A DNA stretch of 64,000 bases, taken from the NCBI RefSeq assembly GCF_037038585.1, contig NC_092520.1, forward strand, positions 9,715,001 through 9,779,000, in the 5' to 3' direction. Both the position numbers and the translations under genes were made by a program. Under the pieces are notes generated by a model. That model did no database searches, had not been told where the DNA came from, and saw nothing but the letters and a program-made list of their open reading frames with translations. The stretch is from Patagioenas fasciata (lineage: Eukaryota; Chordata; Aves; Columbiformes; Columbidae). Position 1 is the first letter of the stretch; each line of letters begins with the position of its first letter. Shown here in pieces: positions 40,561 to 54,160 of this stretch.

Positions 40561-43500
40561 TGAAGAATGAGTAAAATATCAGAACTGCTTCAGTGCAGAT
40601 GGAGCAATTTCATTGCTGAAGGTAAAAGCTTGAGCTTCCTTGTGTTGTCTCACACCTTGGTCTCCAGGACAATCTGAGCACCTCTGCCTTCTGCAGGGCC
40701 CATCTCTTTGGCTAAGGCTGCTCTGAGAAAATACAGGTTTCTGTTTTGTGGTTGAGAAGCTCCATGATCCTCATCATTTCTCAGCCACGATGAGAACCAA
40801 CATACTTTCCACAATATGTACAACCTGTTCTTCTAGTAGCTTTCCACGCCACGCAGCCGACCTGAGACCGTTGTACCCCAGTCATCTTAGATGGGACATT
40901 TCCAAGAACTGTCAGTAAGCCTCAAAAGTAATTTTCCGAAAACTTACTGGGTTGTTTCCCTTCTCCTGTGAGTGTTTCCCTTCCTTTTGCCAAAGCCACC
41001 ACACTTTTGTGTTTATTCGAGGAAGCAGGAAGGGGTTTGCTCCAGATGCTTGTTGACATCCCAGGCAGAGAGGTCTGCTGTGCTCTGAGCTCAGCCCTAT
41101 GCTTGGCAAGGTAAAAATTCGGGACAGCTTGTCAGAAAATGCTTCAATTTTCAGCTCTGTCAGGGGAAATATTTCTGGACAGGTGGTCCCAGGGTGGGAG
41201 CACTGACGAGGCACAAAAAGACAGCAAGAAAATCAATGATGCTTAAATGGAGCTTTTACTTCAGTTCAGGGGTTTTTTTGTTCCACAACTGCTTTTAGCA
41301 TTAAGTGAAGGCAGGGCCACAGCTCTTTACAACAGCATAAGGGTTATGAATCCTTCCCATGGCACAGGAGAAACACAGGACCAGGGGGAGGACAATACGC
41401 AGCAAAACGCAGCTGGAGCCAGTGGGGTCAGTTTGGTGGCCGAACTTTGTGCCCAAATACTGGTCTGGGGGTTTCCATTTCTAGATTCGTGTATTCGAGC
41501 AGAGTCCTCCACCAAGCAGACTGCCATTCCCTCGCTTCAGCCCTTGCTCTGCACACCCAGCACTGGGGGGTGTTTGGAAGTGGCTCTGTTGGGGAAGGCT
41601 CCTCACTTTTACAGGTCACCCCATTTCACAAAACAAATACATTTTCTCCCACTCCTTTGAGGGCACAACAGAAGAATTTGACTTTCCCTTGAGCTACACA
41701 GTTTCATGAGTTTTCTTATTACTTAGTAGTAGATCAGGAATGTTTTATTTATCATGTAGATATATTTACAGTAAGATTTGAGATTAGGATATTTTTTTCC
41801 CCCATAAAAAGCCTAAAATTGCAGCTATGGATGTATTGGCAACAATTGTTCTCCCTTGCCTTTAGCCACGATTAAATGGGATCGCTTCACTCAGGACACA
41901 GCACCCACCTTTTGCAACTGGTGGGTTATCTCCTATCTCCATCAGATATGACACTCATCTTACCAATGGGCTCCTTTGAACGTGGCAAACAGAAACGTGA
42001 ATTAGAGCTCACTTTGATCTTAAGCACTTTTTTAAATTTCTTTTTTTCCTGGCACAGGCCAGGGAGTTTTCCGCTTGCTAATTAAAACAGAGAGAGGTCA
42101 GAAGAATTTTAAATATTAATGCCAAGGCTTTGCCCAGGGTGGAAGAGACTGGTTAGAAATCCAGGCGGACAATTAATCTTCTCACGCCGGTGGAATCTGA
42201 TCAATGTTTTTTCCCCTCAGCTGCCACAACAGACACATAAAAAATGCTGCCATGGCCACTGGAGCAGGAGCTGCCAGGACCGTTCCCAGGACTGCCTGAA
42301 GGTTACAGAAGACCCGATCACACAGCATCAGGGACAAATCAAGACTTTTTTCTGTGTTTTCCTATTATTTTAAAGAGTGAAGACCTCTTTCCCATTGCAG
42401 GCAGCAAAAGCTCGCAAGAAGGGGCAGGTTGGGCTGGGGTGAGCAGATGTGGTGTGAGAGAGACACACATTAAAATGCTACTGCTTGCACTGTTTTGATA
42501 CAAACATTAAAAGAGTCCTGAACAACCTAAAAATGTTTTGCTCGCTGTCTGACAGGTGTAAAAAACAAACAAACAAAAAAAAAGAGGCATTTTTAGACCA
42601 GGTCACTTAAAATTATATTCACAAGTGAATTTAACATCTCAAACCGTCTTGCACTGAGATTCTCTTATGGACACAAAAAGGTAAGTTCCTGTAAACAATT
42701 TGAAACCAAGGCAGAAAGTGACTCCTTGGTTCACCCGTGACATCGGGGTGGTGGCCATAGCCTGGTGTTGGGGACAGCGCTGGGTGACTGTGCTGGCTGT
42801 TCAGAGGCGAGGTCTGGCCTCTTCTGCGACGTGGGACAGGTCAGCAGGTTTCTGCTTGAGCACCTCTGGAAAAAGCACTTCATTGTCTGTGTGGCAGTGG
42901 CCAGGCAGCCTTGGGCTCTTCAGCCCATGCAAAAGGCAGCTGAGGCAGGTACAGGAAAGGTCTGTGACACAGGATGGTGCTTTCTGCCCAGGGCACAGGT
43001 TCTCATCCACTCCTCTGCTGTAAGACCTGGCAGCACTAAATTAAGCTCAAGCCATCAGATTTAAATTCAACAAAAAAAGGAAACATTTTTCCCCCCATAG
43101 CGTGTAACTTGGCTGGGGAATTTGTCTGTGATCATCTTACAGGAGTTGAAAAAGTCACCCAAAGATCAGCGCTAACTACATCCCACACCTTAAAAATGTC
43201 AGCGGCTCATGCGCTGCAATTCCCACCCTGCTGCATGGGTTAAGGCTGTATTACCAGTGCATAACATCCATTTAGAGGAGTTTTGGGACTGTGTAACCAG
43301 GAACAATCACCTGGGCAAAATTCACCTCCCAGGACAGCCTGGCCACAGGCCCCGTGCAGCAGGACTGCTGGGACACCATCAGACCACCGCAGCTCCTCAG
43401 GCACCAGAGGCACCAGCCTTTGTCCCTGTGAGGCTGTGGTCTGCAAGCAGTTAAATTCACTATTTCTCTCCAGCTTGGTGAGATATCCACCAGGTGGGCA

Positions 43501-44242
43501 TGTTTCCCCACTCCTGAAAGGTGCCCTGGTTGATGCCCGCAGTGCTCACAGCTCATGGACTCATAGAGCAAAACATGGTGCATTTCCACCAGCCCCATGT
43601 CCAGTAGTGATCCCAAAAAGGTGGTTCTGTCCCTTCACTTTTATCTGTTCCCTCCATATATTCCTGTTACTCAGTGCTCTGTGTCAGCCTCATCATGTTG
43701 GGAATATTATTTCCCCAGGGGCAAAGAAAGGTCCAGGAACCATGGCAGGGGTCTCCTGTGGGACTGCAGTGGTCCTCTGTATGGAGATGGTCAAGGTCTC
43801 TTGGCTGCAGGTCCAAATTTATTATTAATGCCCTTTTCCCCAGTCTCAGCCAAGGTGGGTCTGTTCTCAGGGTACCTTGGAATGGGACTTTGCTTGGTCA
43901 TGTTTAGAAAGAGACTGTCAAGCTCTCAGCTAACCCAAAGGTTATTCTGCAACTGGTTATCAAGTTTTGACATGACTGCACCTTTCAAAGCACATGGCCT
44001 TGATTTCCCAGCAAACATACCAGGCGTGATGCAGAAATGCAGTTGTTGGGTTTTTTTACAACTGAATCCTCTGCAGGGTCACATTCACAGAATGGAAGTG
44101 TTCTGGAGATGACCCCTCTTTAGTCAGGTGGGTCTGTCCCATGGCCACAATTTTCAGTGAAGTGTAACCCCTGTCCCTGCTGTCGATCCCAAAAGGAAAG
44201 CAGTGCTGCTCATGTAGGGGACATGAGGGAAGTGAAAAAGCT
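40561..44242. other. Intergenic, no gene or repeat recognised
   Basis: About 3.7 kb with many short overlapping frames on both strands, none resembling a known protein and none framed by convincing splice sites. A weak CTCF-like string, CCACCAGGTGGGC, occurs at about 43486-43498. Composition is mixed, GC-richer than the gene introns. Confidence 0.5.
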
Positions 44243-44397
44243 GATGCCCCATCCCTGGAGACATCCCAGGCCAGGCTGGACGGGGCTCTGAGCAACCTGA
44301 TCTGGTGAAGATGTCCCTGCTCATGGCAGGGGTGGCACTGGATGAGTTTTGAAGGTCCCTCCCAACCCAAACTGTTCTATGCTTCTGTGATTCTATT
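44243..44397 (+). mobile_element. CR1 LINE, short 3' end (plus strand)
   Basis: The element starts abruptly with the identical 95-bp core (44243-44337). It ends GAAGGTCCCTCCCAACCCAA, ACTGTTCTATGCTTCTGTGA and TTCTATTC, the CR1 terminus. It is truncated exactly at the left edge of the core; the preceding GGAAGTGAAAAAGCT is unrelated. Confidence 0.95.
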
Positions 44398-47300
44398 CGT
44401 GACTTGATAACTCTTCTTCATGCTTGCAGGTTTACAAGGAACAAAAGTCATCAACTTCCATACAATTTTTCTTCTCTTGATTGGGACCAGCAGCAGAACA
44501 AATCTGCCCACTCACAGTCTGCTGAAATCTGGGCAGGAAACCAGAGGCCCACGAGAACAAGCTCAAGATCATTAAGCCCAAGGCCACACACCATCACAGG
44601 CTTCCTCTCTTCCTCTGATGTTTTGGAGTTTGCTTCTCAAGGAGATACTGGAGTGAAGCAGGGACTGGGCTGATTAGATCAGTTTTAGGGAACTGGACTG
44701 AGCCAGACTGGCGGCTGCTGCCAGACACAGGTCCGACGGCCTCCCATAATTTGCAACGTGTAGAACAAAGCTGCACTGATGACAAACCACCCCCTTTGAT
44801 AGAGCTCTTCACATGCTGTCCTGCCTGGAACCTCGGCTCCGTGCAGTCTCTGATATCAGCTGCTTTCTGAGCGCAACCTCAGGCTTCACATTCACTGCTT
44901 TGCAGCTCCGGGGAACAGAGGGAGCCTGAAAAACAGCATTTGCGGTGCTCCTGTGGAAAGCTGAGGTCTTGCTCACCCCAGCTGGAGTTTCTGCTCACCT
45001 GTCTGTGCCCATTCACCCTTAGTGTTCTCACTAAACCCCTCAGTAACCTACAGCCACTGATGATTATTGGCATCCCAGCTCCAGGGCATGTAAAATCCAA
45101 AGATGATCCAACGGGGTGAGCTCAACCCTTTTGATCAGCTGGGAACAGCTTGTGTCAGCCAAGGATGTGTTTGACCACAATGCTGGCTTTGATCTGTATG
45201 TGGACAGGGACGCTGGACAGGAATTACCGCTTGCTCCAGCAATCATAATACCACTCAGCATGGGATTAATTTTTGATGCCGCGAATTACTTTGAAATTAT
45301 TTTGCTTTAATAAGTGGGGCGGGAGGAGAGTATTCTCACAGAGATGAGAATGAGTACAAATAAAATAGTGTGTATAGCAATGAAAGTAATTTTCCTGGGA
45401 GCCTAGGGGAGCTGGGGCCAGAATTTCACTCCTTAGCTCAGCTCAGATCCTTAGACCAAATCTTTCTTTGAGCTCTTGATCCTTAATAGTTTTCTGTGCT
45501 GAAAGAAAAGAGTGACCTTTTGCTTGCTGTGTTGGGAAATGTTGCCCAACACATGACAATTTAAGCACTTTATACCATCATGTAGAGGAAAGATCTCCCT
45601 CCACTCCTGTCCTCTCTCTCCTGCAATAGGTGGGAACATGGACCGGACTCCTAGAGGACTTAGGAGTCTCATTCTCATTTTTGGCGCTTCAGCCTCAAAT
45701 AATGATTTTCAACATCCACCCAGCTGCAGTTTAACTTGCCCTTTGTGTGCTGTTTTCAGATGTGAACAACTCTGAGCACTTTCTGTGCTGCTACTTCTCC
45801 TGCAGAGATGTCCTCAGCTGTGATAGTGCTAAGAAGCCTCCCACCTCCCACATGCCCACGGGAATGCGGGTGTCCCTCTGCCAAGGCCAGACCTCCGAGG
45901 TGCCCAGGAAATGGTCCCAAAGGAATGAGGTCTGGCTCATGGAAACTCCTGGACATGTCCTAGGACCTGCTGGCTGTGTACTGCTTGGTCTTGGCCAAAG
46001 CATACCAAGGAACTTGCTAATGAATTATCAATGTGAGTCTGACCGATCCTGGCCCGGCAACACCCTCTGGAACTCTTCAGTTTACGGTACAGAACTGATG
46101 CATGGGCTGGGACATCCTGCACCCCCAGCACTGCTGTGGGGCTGCTGCTGCTCTCTCTGCAGAGCAAAACCCAGCGAGAAGGGCTGGATGGACGAAGCGG
46201 CACAGCAACCTTAGCCAGGGGATCCACAAAGATTATCTTGTGATTTAGAAGTGTAAGCCCTGATGGGACTTGTCAAGGCAAGGCTTTGTCCTTTTGTTTC
46301 CACAGGAAGTTTCTGATTCCACTTAGTGCTGTTGCAAGGGAGGAAAGTGAGTCATGGGGCTTCCTATTGGCCTGAGGAGATACGCAGAGAAATTACTTGA
46401 GAGGGACTCAGCTCAGACAGCTGAGCGCCTGGCAGCGAGGGAGAGATCGGGCAAAGAGCTCTCAGATTCGTTAGCATGGCTGCAAATTAATTGCCTGAGC
46501 CAGTAATGGACATAAACATGTTTCCCTTGTGGGCAATCATTCTAGGAGGGGGCAGTGCAGCTTCATCAAGGGCTGGGATTAGACAGGGTGATATGCATTT
46601 TATAGCTTTAACCTCCATAATTTACTATGTGGACAAAGCAGGGGAGGAAACCGGATGTGTGTGGAGCGAAGATGGATGTGCCCATTTCCTCCTGCTCACC
46701 CCTCGCTCTGCTCTCTGGAAATCGCTGGGAAGTTCACAGGTTTACGTTTATTTTGCTACCAGAGCCAGGCTGTCACAGCCCCCACTGCACACAGGCTGCA
46801 GGGAACAGCCACGAGTGTGTCCCAAGCAGGGGGTGCTGCAGTGGGTGTCCTGGGCCAGGAGATGCATCTCTGCCCCTATTTCTTGGCCATAGAAGCTCTT
46901 CCTAGAGGTGATACTGAGGGTAGACGTGCCTCCTGCAGCACAGAAGAACTTTCATTTTCCAGAGAAGTATCTTCAGCCTGCCAAAAGGACATACTGCAAT
47001 GGCTGACCACTTGGGTCTGGTGTATTTTCATTCCCAGGCAGCCCTCTCTGCTCTCATCAGCATCCTTTCACTGCTTCAACTTTTTACTTTTAAGCTCAAG
47101 AAACGAAGGAGGAAAACACATCATTACCACATAAGAGAAAACAGCCCTTCCTGACACATAGAAGATGTCCAAGAAGCTGATGATGGACTGGGTGGGCCTG
47201 TGTTCAGCTCTGCAGGGAACATTGTACATTTTGTGCTACAAAAACAGGAGGCAGTAAAAATTGCACAGCCTGGTTAGAGACAGGGACTTGAGAGGAGAGG

Positions 47301-50300
47301 AAGGGCTCTCACTGCAAATTGCTTGTGGGTGTCTGCCATTTCTGATGTCACTTGTGAGCTGACTGGGGTTCCTCCTCGTGCAGCGGCACTTGAAGCAGAG
47401 GAAATGCTGCTCCATAGGTTTAATTTTAGTGTGTGCAACAGGCCCTGAGATCAGGCAGGATAAAGTGGATCAGCATTAAGGGGTAGACAGCAAGGGTGGA
47501 CCCGAGCAGCTTTCCTCCTCTAGGAGAGATGGGGACATGGCACCATCTTTTGAGCAGGTCAGGGGATCTCTGCTCCTACTCTCCTGCCATCCTTGTGACT
47601 GAGAGATTGCCCCTTTCTGGGGGAAATCGTCCATTTCTTATCCAGATACTCTGGGAGACACTTGCCCTTCAAACTTGCAACATGCCTGCAATGTGCCATG
47701 GGGTTTGGCCTTTGCTCTTCTCTCCTTTCAAAGGTTTTCTCCAGTTGAAAGAACTGAAGAAAATACAATTTCTTATTACAGGCTCGGTTGCTCATACTCT
47801 CCAGCCACACAGTCTGTTGCCTATGGGTTTGTCATGAGCAGGCGGATCCAGCCCTGCTTTCTGCTTCAGCTTCCCCGTGGAAGGCAAAGGCTCTTCACTG
47901 CACACCGTACTCACATGCCAAGGCGAGAAATACCTCCCTATCAATAAACATATTTCCAAAACTCCTCACCCAGGAATCTTTCACATCCTTAATTGCCCTG
48001 ATGCCGTGAGATGGCTTATGTGTATACAAAAATACACACAGGCACGTACACACATATAGATGACCATAGTGTGGGACTGCTGACTTTGCTTAGTTTTGCC
48101 TCCTGCCATTTAATGTGATGCTACAGTGAGAGGGGACATTTGGTTGTCCTTTTTAATCAAAGGAGAATAAAAAGGAAGTAGATCTTTAATAGAGATGAAG
48201 CTTGTATGCATTTCTCTCTTGTCAGTGCATTATAAAAGTGTTGATCCAAATCTTTTTCTGGTAGAGATACAAATTTTTATTAAAACCAAACAATAGGAAA
48301 TAAAACCATACAGCTAATTTATCTCTGTCAAATAAATGGTGGTCAAACTCATTTCTTACCACTAATACATGATTCCTTGTCCGTCCTCTGCAGACTATCT
48401 TCAGGTAGGATTTTCTGCATGAAAACCTGTCCTGTTGAAGTCTTTGAATTCACTGGAGCCAGAATTTTGCTTTCTGATGTTTGGGTTGTCTCTACCTGAG
48501 CAAAGAAGTATGAGACAGATGGTTTTTGCTCCGGATGCAGTTTTCCTTAATGCAGCTGCAAAAGACTTTACTCCCACAGGAGCTGGACTCAATCCAGTGT
48601 GTGAGCCAGACCCAAAGCCCACCCGTGTCTTTAGAAACCTTCATGCTTTGCAACTGTTTATAACACCCTCAGAAATGCAGAGATCTGATTTGATGTCTGT
48701 GTTCATTTTCGAATGACTTGCCTGGATGCAGTTTGTTGATGAGCACTGTATAGGAGGGCAGGACAGAGGCTCCCACCAGCCTGGTTCCCCCATGCAGAAG
48801 GTACCGGGATGCTGGCGGGTTTGATCTTGGGGTGCTTTTTAGCACACGAGCGTCACGTTTTGGCTCCCTGAACCCCCTGGATGGAGGTGAGTCCCCACCA
48901 CCTGGGTCTGCGAGCCATGGGTTGCCCATGGCAGTGATGCACTGAGCCAAAGTGTGCACTGTCATCACAGAAGGAGAGAGATGGGTTGTCTTTTACTCTT
49001 GCAGGATGAACCCCAGATGGAGATCACATGAGAACAAAAGTACCCAATAAATATTTTTGAGGTCTAGGTCTGCTACGCTGCACTTAATTTGTGAGGCTTT
49101 CAAACAACAAAACCTCCCCTTGCTTCAATATAACAGAGCGCCAAGACACATCCATGTCCTGCCGTGGGGATTGCTCCAGTGAAGGGTCTAAGCATGGACT
49201 TGGACCCACCACCATGGCCTGGCTGATGCTCATGTGCCAAGCCTGAGGTTCCCACAGCTGCCTCTGCACAAGCTGGGTTCTTTGCAGGACATGGCTGTGG
49301 TCTGGTCCATCCCTCCAGGTAACAGACACAGCTGGACCAAGAGACCCGATTTGCTGAGCAGCTGTGGGTATACAGTCCTGGGTGCACACAGCTGGGTGTA
49401 TGGGTCATGGCAAACTTGAATATTGCCAATAATCCCATCCTGATCCCACACTGCATCTGCGGAGTGTATTTACTCCCAGACTTTCCAACCCAGAGCCACT
49501 TCATGCCCAGGCTGTTGTATTAGATAACTTGCAAAATCCCTGAGACAGAGAATGCACCTTTGGGTTTTAAGACACCAAATGCCATTTAGACAGTGTTTGG
49601 AGGCTAATTTAGAAGGAAGTGGCTCTTTTGAAAATTTTGCCAGGTGCACTGAAGATTATACTCATCCTACAGAATTATTTGCACCCTCAAAGTCAGAGCA
49701 TAACTAGAGCCAAAGTGGAAGAAGTCATTGGAAATGGTCTGTGACAATCTGTGCTGCCGCCACCTCCCTCACAATTATGCAGCTGGTGAGCAAAAGGCTT
49801 CAGTGGAGTTGAATTTATATTAGGGAAAAAAACAACAAGCAAAATGCAAGACTAGCCTCCCCAAACCTCTGGAAGATTTTCTTTATGGATTCCTACAAAA
49901 TCCAAGTGTGATCTTTTATAAAACTGATGAAGAAATTAGTGCTGATTCCTCAAGTCTTAGAGTGAGTCTCAAGTCAAGTAGCCAACTGGCGAAATATCCC
50001 AAAACCATTACATACTACTGGAAATGGTTAGAAGATTCTTCTTTATGTTATAGAGGAGAAAGATAAAGAAGCAAGAAGTGGAAATGACTGACAAAAGTGA
50101 AATAAAGCAATTTTTTGCTCTCTGTGCTTGGAGAGCAAGACCAGACAGGCCAGAAGTGAGCAAGTTCGCTGATGATAGAGAGGGGAGAAACGTGAGAGGT
50201 AAATTATATTTATATAGGTGCCAATCAATTCAGACAAATGTTCAGCAGCCCTGGCACAGAGACAAATCAAAGCCTGCAGAGGAACAACTTTTTTTTTTTT

Positions 50301-52276
50301 TAATCACTGAATAACCAGATTAAAAGCCAATATGGTCTGGAAATAATTGGAAAGATATTATTTCCTAGTTCCCGTGGGAATGTGAGCTGGGATACTCTGT
50401 GCCAGTTGCTGTCAGCAGCATCTATTCTGAGAAGACCCTAAGTACCAGGTTACAGCAACCCGGGCTGGGAGTGTGTGGGCTCCAGGAGCAGCTGAGCCCA
50501 CTTGTCCAAATTAGCCCATTACAGACATCCTTGCTCTCTTCCTTAGGATGCAGTTGAAAAAGGAGAAACCCAAATTACACCCTGCGGTGCCTGTGAAAAG
50601 CTATGCCCTGCCCAAAAGCAGGACAATTTCGACTTGCAGAATTGAGGTATGGATTTTTTCCTGCCTATGTCTGTTCATTGGATTGGCTTTGCTTTGAAGT
50701 GTGTGAAGTATTTCTCTGCTTAAAGATTTAGGGAAGAAAAACTCTTCCTCTGCAGCAGGTGAGGGGGGAACAGAGGACAGAGGAGGAGAGCATCCCTGGC
50801 TCATGGGGACAGCAGAGTGCTGCAGAGTCACTGGGCCTTGGGAGGACACGCAAGGCTCCGTGACTTGCTTCCCATTCCTCTCTGGAAAGCCTTCAGTTGT
50901 CCTTTCATTTTTTAGTGCTGTAACAATTTTTTTGTAAAGCCATGTTTTTGCACATTTTCTTTTTTTTTTTTTTATTCCTCCCAGAAAACGTAAGTTTTCA
51001 CCAGAAAATTGGAAACTGTAAAGGCTTTAGCCAGTGACCTTTAAAAAAAAATCATGTTAAATCACACATTTACTATAGATATCTGGGCAAGCAGTGACAC
51101 TGAACATGTTCAACTTGAGAAAGAGAAGTGACCTGAGTTGACAGCTTTGTGTGTGACCTCTTTGTTCTTCATTCTCCCTCTCCTCCTCGGCTCCTGCTGC
51201 ATTTTGGAGCTTGGAGGCTGCTTCCCAAGTGGTGGTGGGGGTACCAGGGAAGAGGTTGCTGGGGAGAGGAGAAGGCGGGGAGTCCATGGTATAGAAGAGG
51301 CTGTGAAGTCAGCTCAGATGAGCCATGGGAGTGAAAAAATGGGGTGGCAGGTGCCCCATTGCCCTACCAGCAGACTTCTCCTAGGTGATGCTCCTGCCAA
51401 GCTTTGCCCACCCTAATCTGTTGCATGTCCTGCAGGCTGATGTCCCCTAGGGAAAGCACATCCATGATACACCACCTCCCATCAGTTTCTGCTCTGGAAA
51501 CCCTCCTGATGGCCACTGGTCACTCACGGCATAGTGCCTGCCTCAATGTGGGCAGAAGGAAGGTAACCCTGCAGCTGTGTGGCCTTCCTGGGTATGTCCA
51601 TGCTGTCCTCTGTCCAGGCATGGCTCCTCCTCTGTTTACCATCATGGACATGGTCCCGAGGCCACCTCTCTGCTTTAAAGAAAGAGAAGACAAATTCCCA
51701 AGAACACATCCTCCAATGAGTAAAATGTGGGCCCATTCCTCCCCTTGAGCCTTGACGAGCAGTCGGGTGGGTTTCCCTGCAGCCAGGCCCGTCTGTGGGT
51801 TTCTGCAGCACGTGGCCATGTCTCGAGCCACCATTAGTCATGATGAGACAGCTCTTGTTCCAGGGGAGATGGGGATTTTGGACACAGGTCTGGAAGACAG
51901 CATTAGGGAATAACTGTTGCATACAGAGTGCTACTTCTGGAAACCTTCCCTCTTCTGCAGTCAGGTTCCTCCATCTTCCTTGATCTAGTGATTCAAAACT
52001 CCCATTTCCTTCTTTATTCTGACTTCTGCATGGTGGGTTATTTCCATTTCTGCTTTCAGCCTCTTCTATCACATTGGGCACAGCTGTTCAATGTCTTTCT
52101 TTTGTTTCCTATTTCATTCCATATCCATCATGTCCTGCTGGCCCTATTCATTCAAAAAGGATACTTCTTTTTAACTGTAAGCATGTGGGTTTTGGATCAG
52201 ATAATGAGAGTTTTTTTGGATTAAAGATGTTCTTTTATTATGCAATTGTGCAACAAAAGGAGGTTCTGCTGTCAGG
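44398..52276. other. Intergenic, no gene recognised
   Basis: About 7.9 kb without a supportable gene. Reading frames of up to 185 codons (for example 51524-52081 on the minus strand) have no recognisable domain, no splice context and no similarity I know. The stretch 46480-46650 looks like non-repetitive regulatory-style sequence with homeodomain-type ATTA sites. A lone 19-base CR1-like string occurs at about 50158-50176. A T-run is at 50960-50973. Confidence 0.5.
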
Positions 52277-52385
52277 GAATCACAGAATAATGTAGTTTGG
52301 AAGGGACCATGGGAGGTCATCTGGCCCAGCTCCCTGCCCAGATCATGTCATTCGATGGCCATGAGATTTTGCCAGTGGTAATAAA
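52277..52385 (-). mobile_element. CR1 LINE, short old 3' end (minus strand)
   Basis: GGAATCACAGAATAATGTAG, then TTTGGAAGGGACCATGGGAG and TCATCTGGCCCAGCTCCCTG, and a short tail before similarity stops. It has the CR1 3' terminus in antisense, more diverged than the copies around 34-44 kb. Confidence 0.87.
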
Positions 52386-52799
52386 TGTTCCATTTTCTTT
52401 CTGGTTAGATTTTTTAAAATGCTTTATTTTCCTTTACATAACTGACAGCTGCAGGTAGAAATAGATATTTCTGATCTCTGAGAGTGGAAGAATCATAGTG
52501 CAAATAATGGTCTAGTCAAAGTAAAACACAGTTAATGAGGATTGCCCCATTTTTAATACGGCTGAAACAGAATTCAGCCATTTCTTGGCCTGAAAGAGAT
52601 GTTCTCCTGTTTTCTGTTCATTGCCAGCCCACTGGCAACTGGTGCATTGAAAATACGTCATCCTGGGTGTCAGAAGACCAAGATGTGCCCAAAATGGAAA
52701 TTTCTTCTAATGTTGGTAGAGGATTTCCAGATGCAGCTCAAAGGTTAGTATTTCATAATTACACCCACATGGGAAATGGCAGTACTTTACCAGCCAGGA

Positions 52800-52905
52800 A
52801 AATCATAAAATCATAGAATGTTCTGAGTTGAAAAGGACCAACAAGGATCATAGAGTCCAACTCCTGTCCCTGCACAGGACAACCCCACAGTTCACACCAT
52901 GTGTG
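52800..52905 (-). mobile_element. CR1 LINE, short 3' end (minus strand)
   Basis: AATCATAAAATCATAGAATG, CTGAGTTGAAAAGGACCAAC, GAGTCCAACTCCTGTCCCTG and CAGGACAACCCCACAGTTCA: the same subfamily as 15202-15367, with near-identical wording over about 100 bp. It may be the 3' end of the same rearranged element whose ORF2 piece lies at 53262-54160 in the same orientation; the 350 bp between them are not recognisable as CR1. Confidence 0.9.
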
Positions 52906-53261
52906 ATGCCCAAAACAATGCCCCAAACGATGTCATATTCCCTCCCTACCCACCACTGTTCCAATCCCATAACAGCTGAATTTACAGCTACGACAACAAT
53001 GAAACAGCCTAACAGACATCAGGTCCCAATTGTCATCCCAGGACATTGGTGCTTCTGGACCCAGCTCTCAGCAGGTACGATTTGGGAGGAACTGTTGTAC
53101 TGAACTCTTCATGTTTGAGCACAGGAGACAGATTGATGCTGTTTATCTTCACAAGGAGATTTAGAAATCTGCAGCCCAATTACCCTTGTTTTCAGTAAAT
53201 CTAAACTAACGCTTAACTACTGAAATGAACTAGATTCTCACCTCATGTAAATGCAATGCAG

Positions 53262-54160
53262 CCCACTAGATGCTCACTTTATCAGCCTTTTCCATGTCCT
53301 GTGTAACCAGGTCCTCCAGCTTGTTGAGTCCACATTTTCCCTAATCTTCTTTTTGTCTCCCATGTACTTATAGAAGACCTCCTTGTCTTTGACATCCTTG
53401 GCCAGATTCAGTTCCAGCTGGACTGTGGCTTTCCTGACTTCATCCCTAGATGCTCAGACAACATGTCTGCATTACTCCCAGGTTACCTGTCCTTGATTCC
53501 ACACTCTGTACATTTTCTTTTGTTCTCTGAGTTTGGCCAGGAGCTCCTTCTTCAGCCACACAGGCCTCCTGGCATTTTTGCCTGACTTCGGATTTCATGA
53601 AATGGAACAATCTTGACCTTGGAGGATGTGATTCTTGAATATTAACCAGCTATTTCAGGCACTCTTTCCCTGAAGGGTCTTATTCCCCCAGGACAGACTC
53701 TTCCAAGCAAATCTTTGAAGAGGCTCAAGCCTGCTCTCTTGAAGCCCAGGGCTGTAAGCTTGATTTCACCCTCCTCCCTGCCCTCAGGATCCTGAACTCC
53801 AGCATTTCATGATCGCTGCAGCCGAGGCTGCCTCTGATCTTCACAACCCCAATGAGGCCCTCCTTGTAGGTGAGTATAAGGTGAAACAGAGAACCTTTCC
53901 TCCTTGTCTTTATCACTTGGAGGAGAAAGTTATCACCAAGGCACTGCAGGAACCAGCTGGATTGCTTATGTCCTGCTGTGTTGTCTCTCCGTTGGCATGG
54001 TTCAGCTTTGATGGTAGTGAATCTGTTTTGCAGCTGTAAGCCCTCAGGTGGAGCAGGAGCCTCCACCCTGTCACCAGAAGACTCTAGCTTGCACTCTTGC
54101 CCTTCTCCAGAATGTTTGCTTACCTTGATAGCAGGGTTAGACACTACCTGCTTGCCCACC
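53262..54160 (-). mobile_element. CR1 LINE, ORF2 endonuclease/linker fossil (minus strand)
   Basis: Read on the minus strand this gives degraded CR1 ORF2 residues: RRDNTAGHKQSSWFLQCLGD, NFLLQVIK, LTYKEGLIG, GSLGCSDHEMLEFRI (the C-terminal endonuclease SDH motif). A linker resembling LDKLRHKKEAYRGW and [10 protein letters not shown] follows, in nucleotide form only. The reverse-transcriptase part is missing. Frames are broken by several stops and indels, so it is much older than the copy at 39071-40560. Its value is that it represents a part of CR1 seldom retained, since most copies are truncated to the 3' end. Confidence 0.88.
53725..54159 (-). pseudogene. CR1 ORF2 remnant, C-terminal endonuclease part
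   Basis: A 144-codon open frame in which residues from about 55 onward are CR1 endonuclease-like, ending with the SDHE motif and an Arg-rich tail. The first 50 residues are not clearly CR1. The SDH box is the conserved catalytic histidine/aspartate motif of apurinic-type LINE endonucleases. The rest of the endonuclease is absent, so no activity is expected. Confidence 0.85.

Noticed and set aside
43283..44112. Two overlapping + strand frames of 171-181 codons
   Set aside because: Overlapping in different frames with no family resemblance and no exon structure; treated as chance.
51524..52081. 185-codon minus-strand frame
   Set aside because: No recognisable domain, unusual composition for a protein, no conserved splice or promoter context; expected by chance in a GC-richer stretch.
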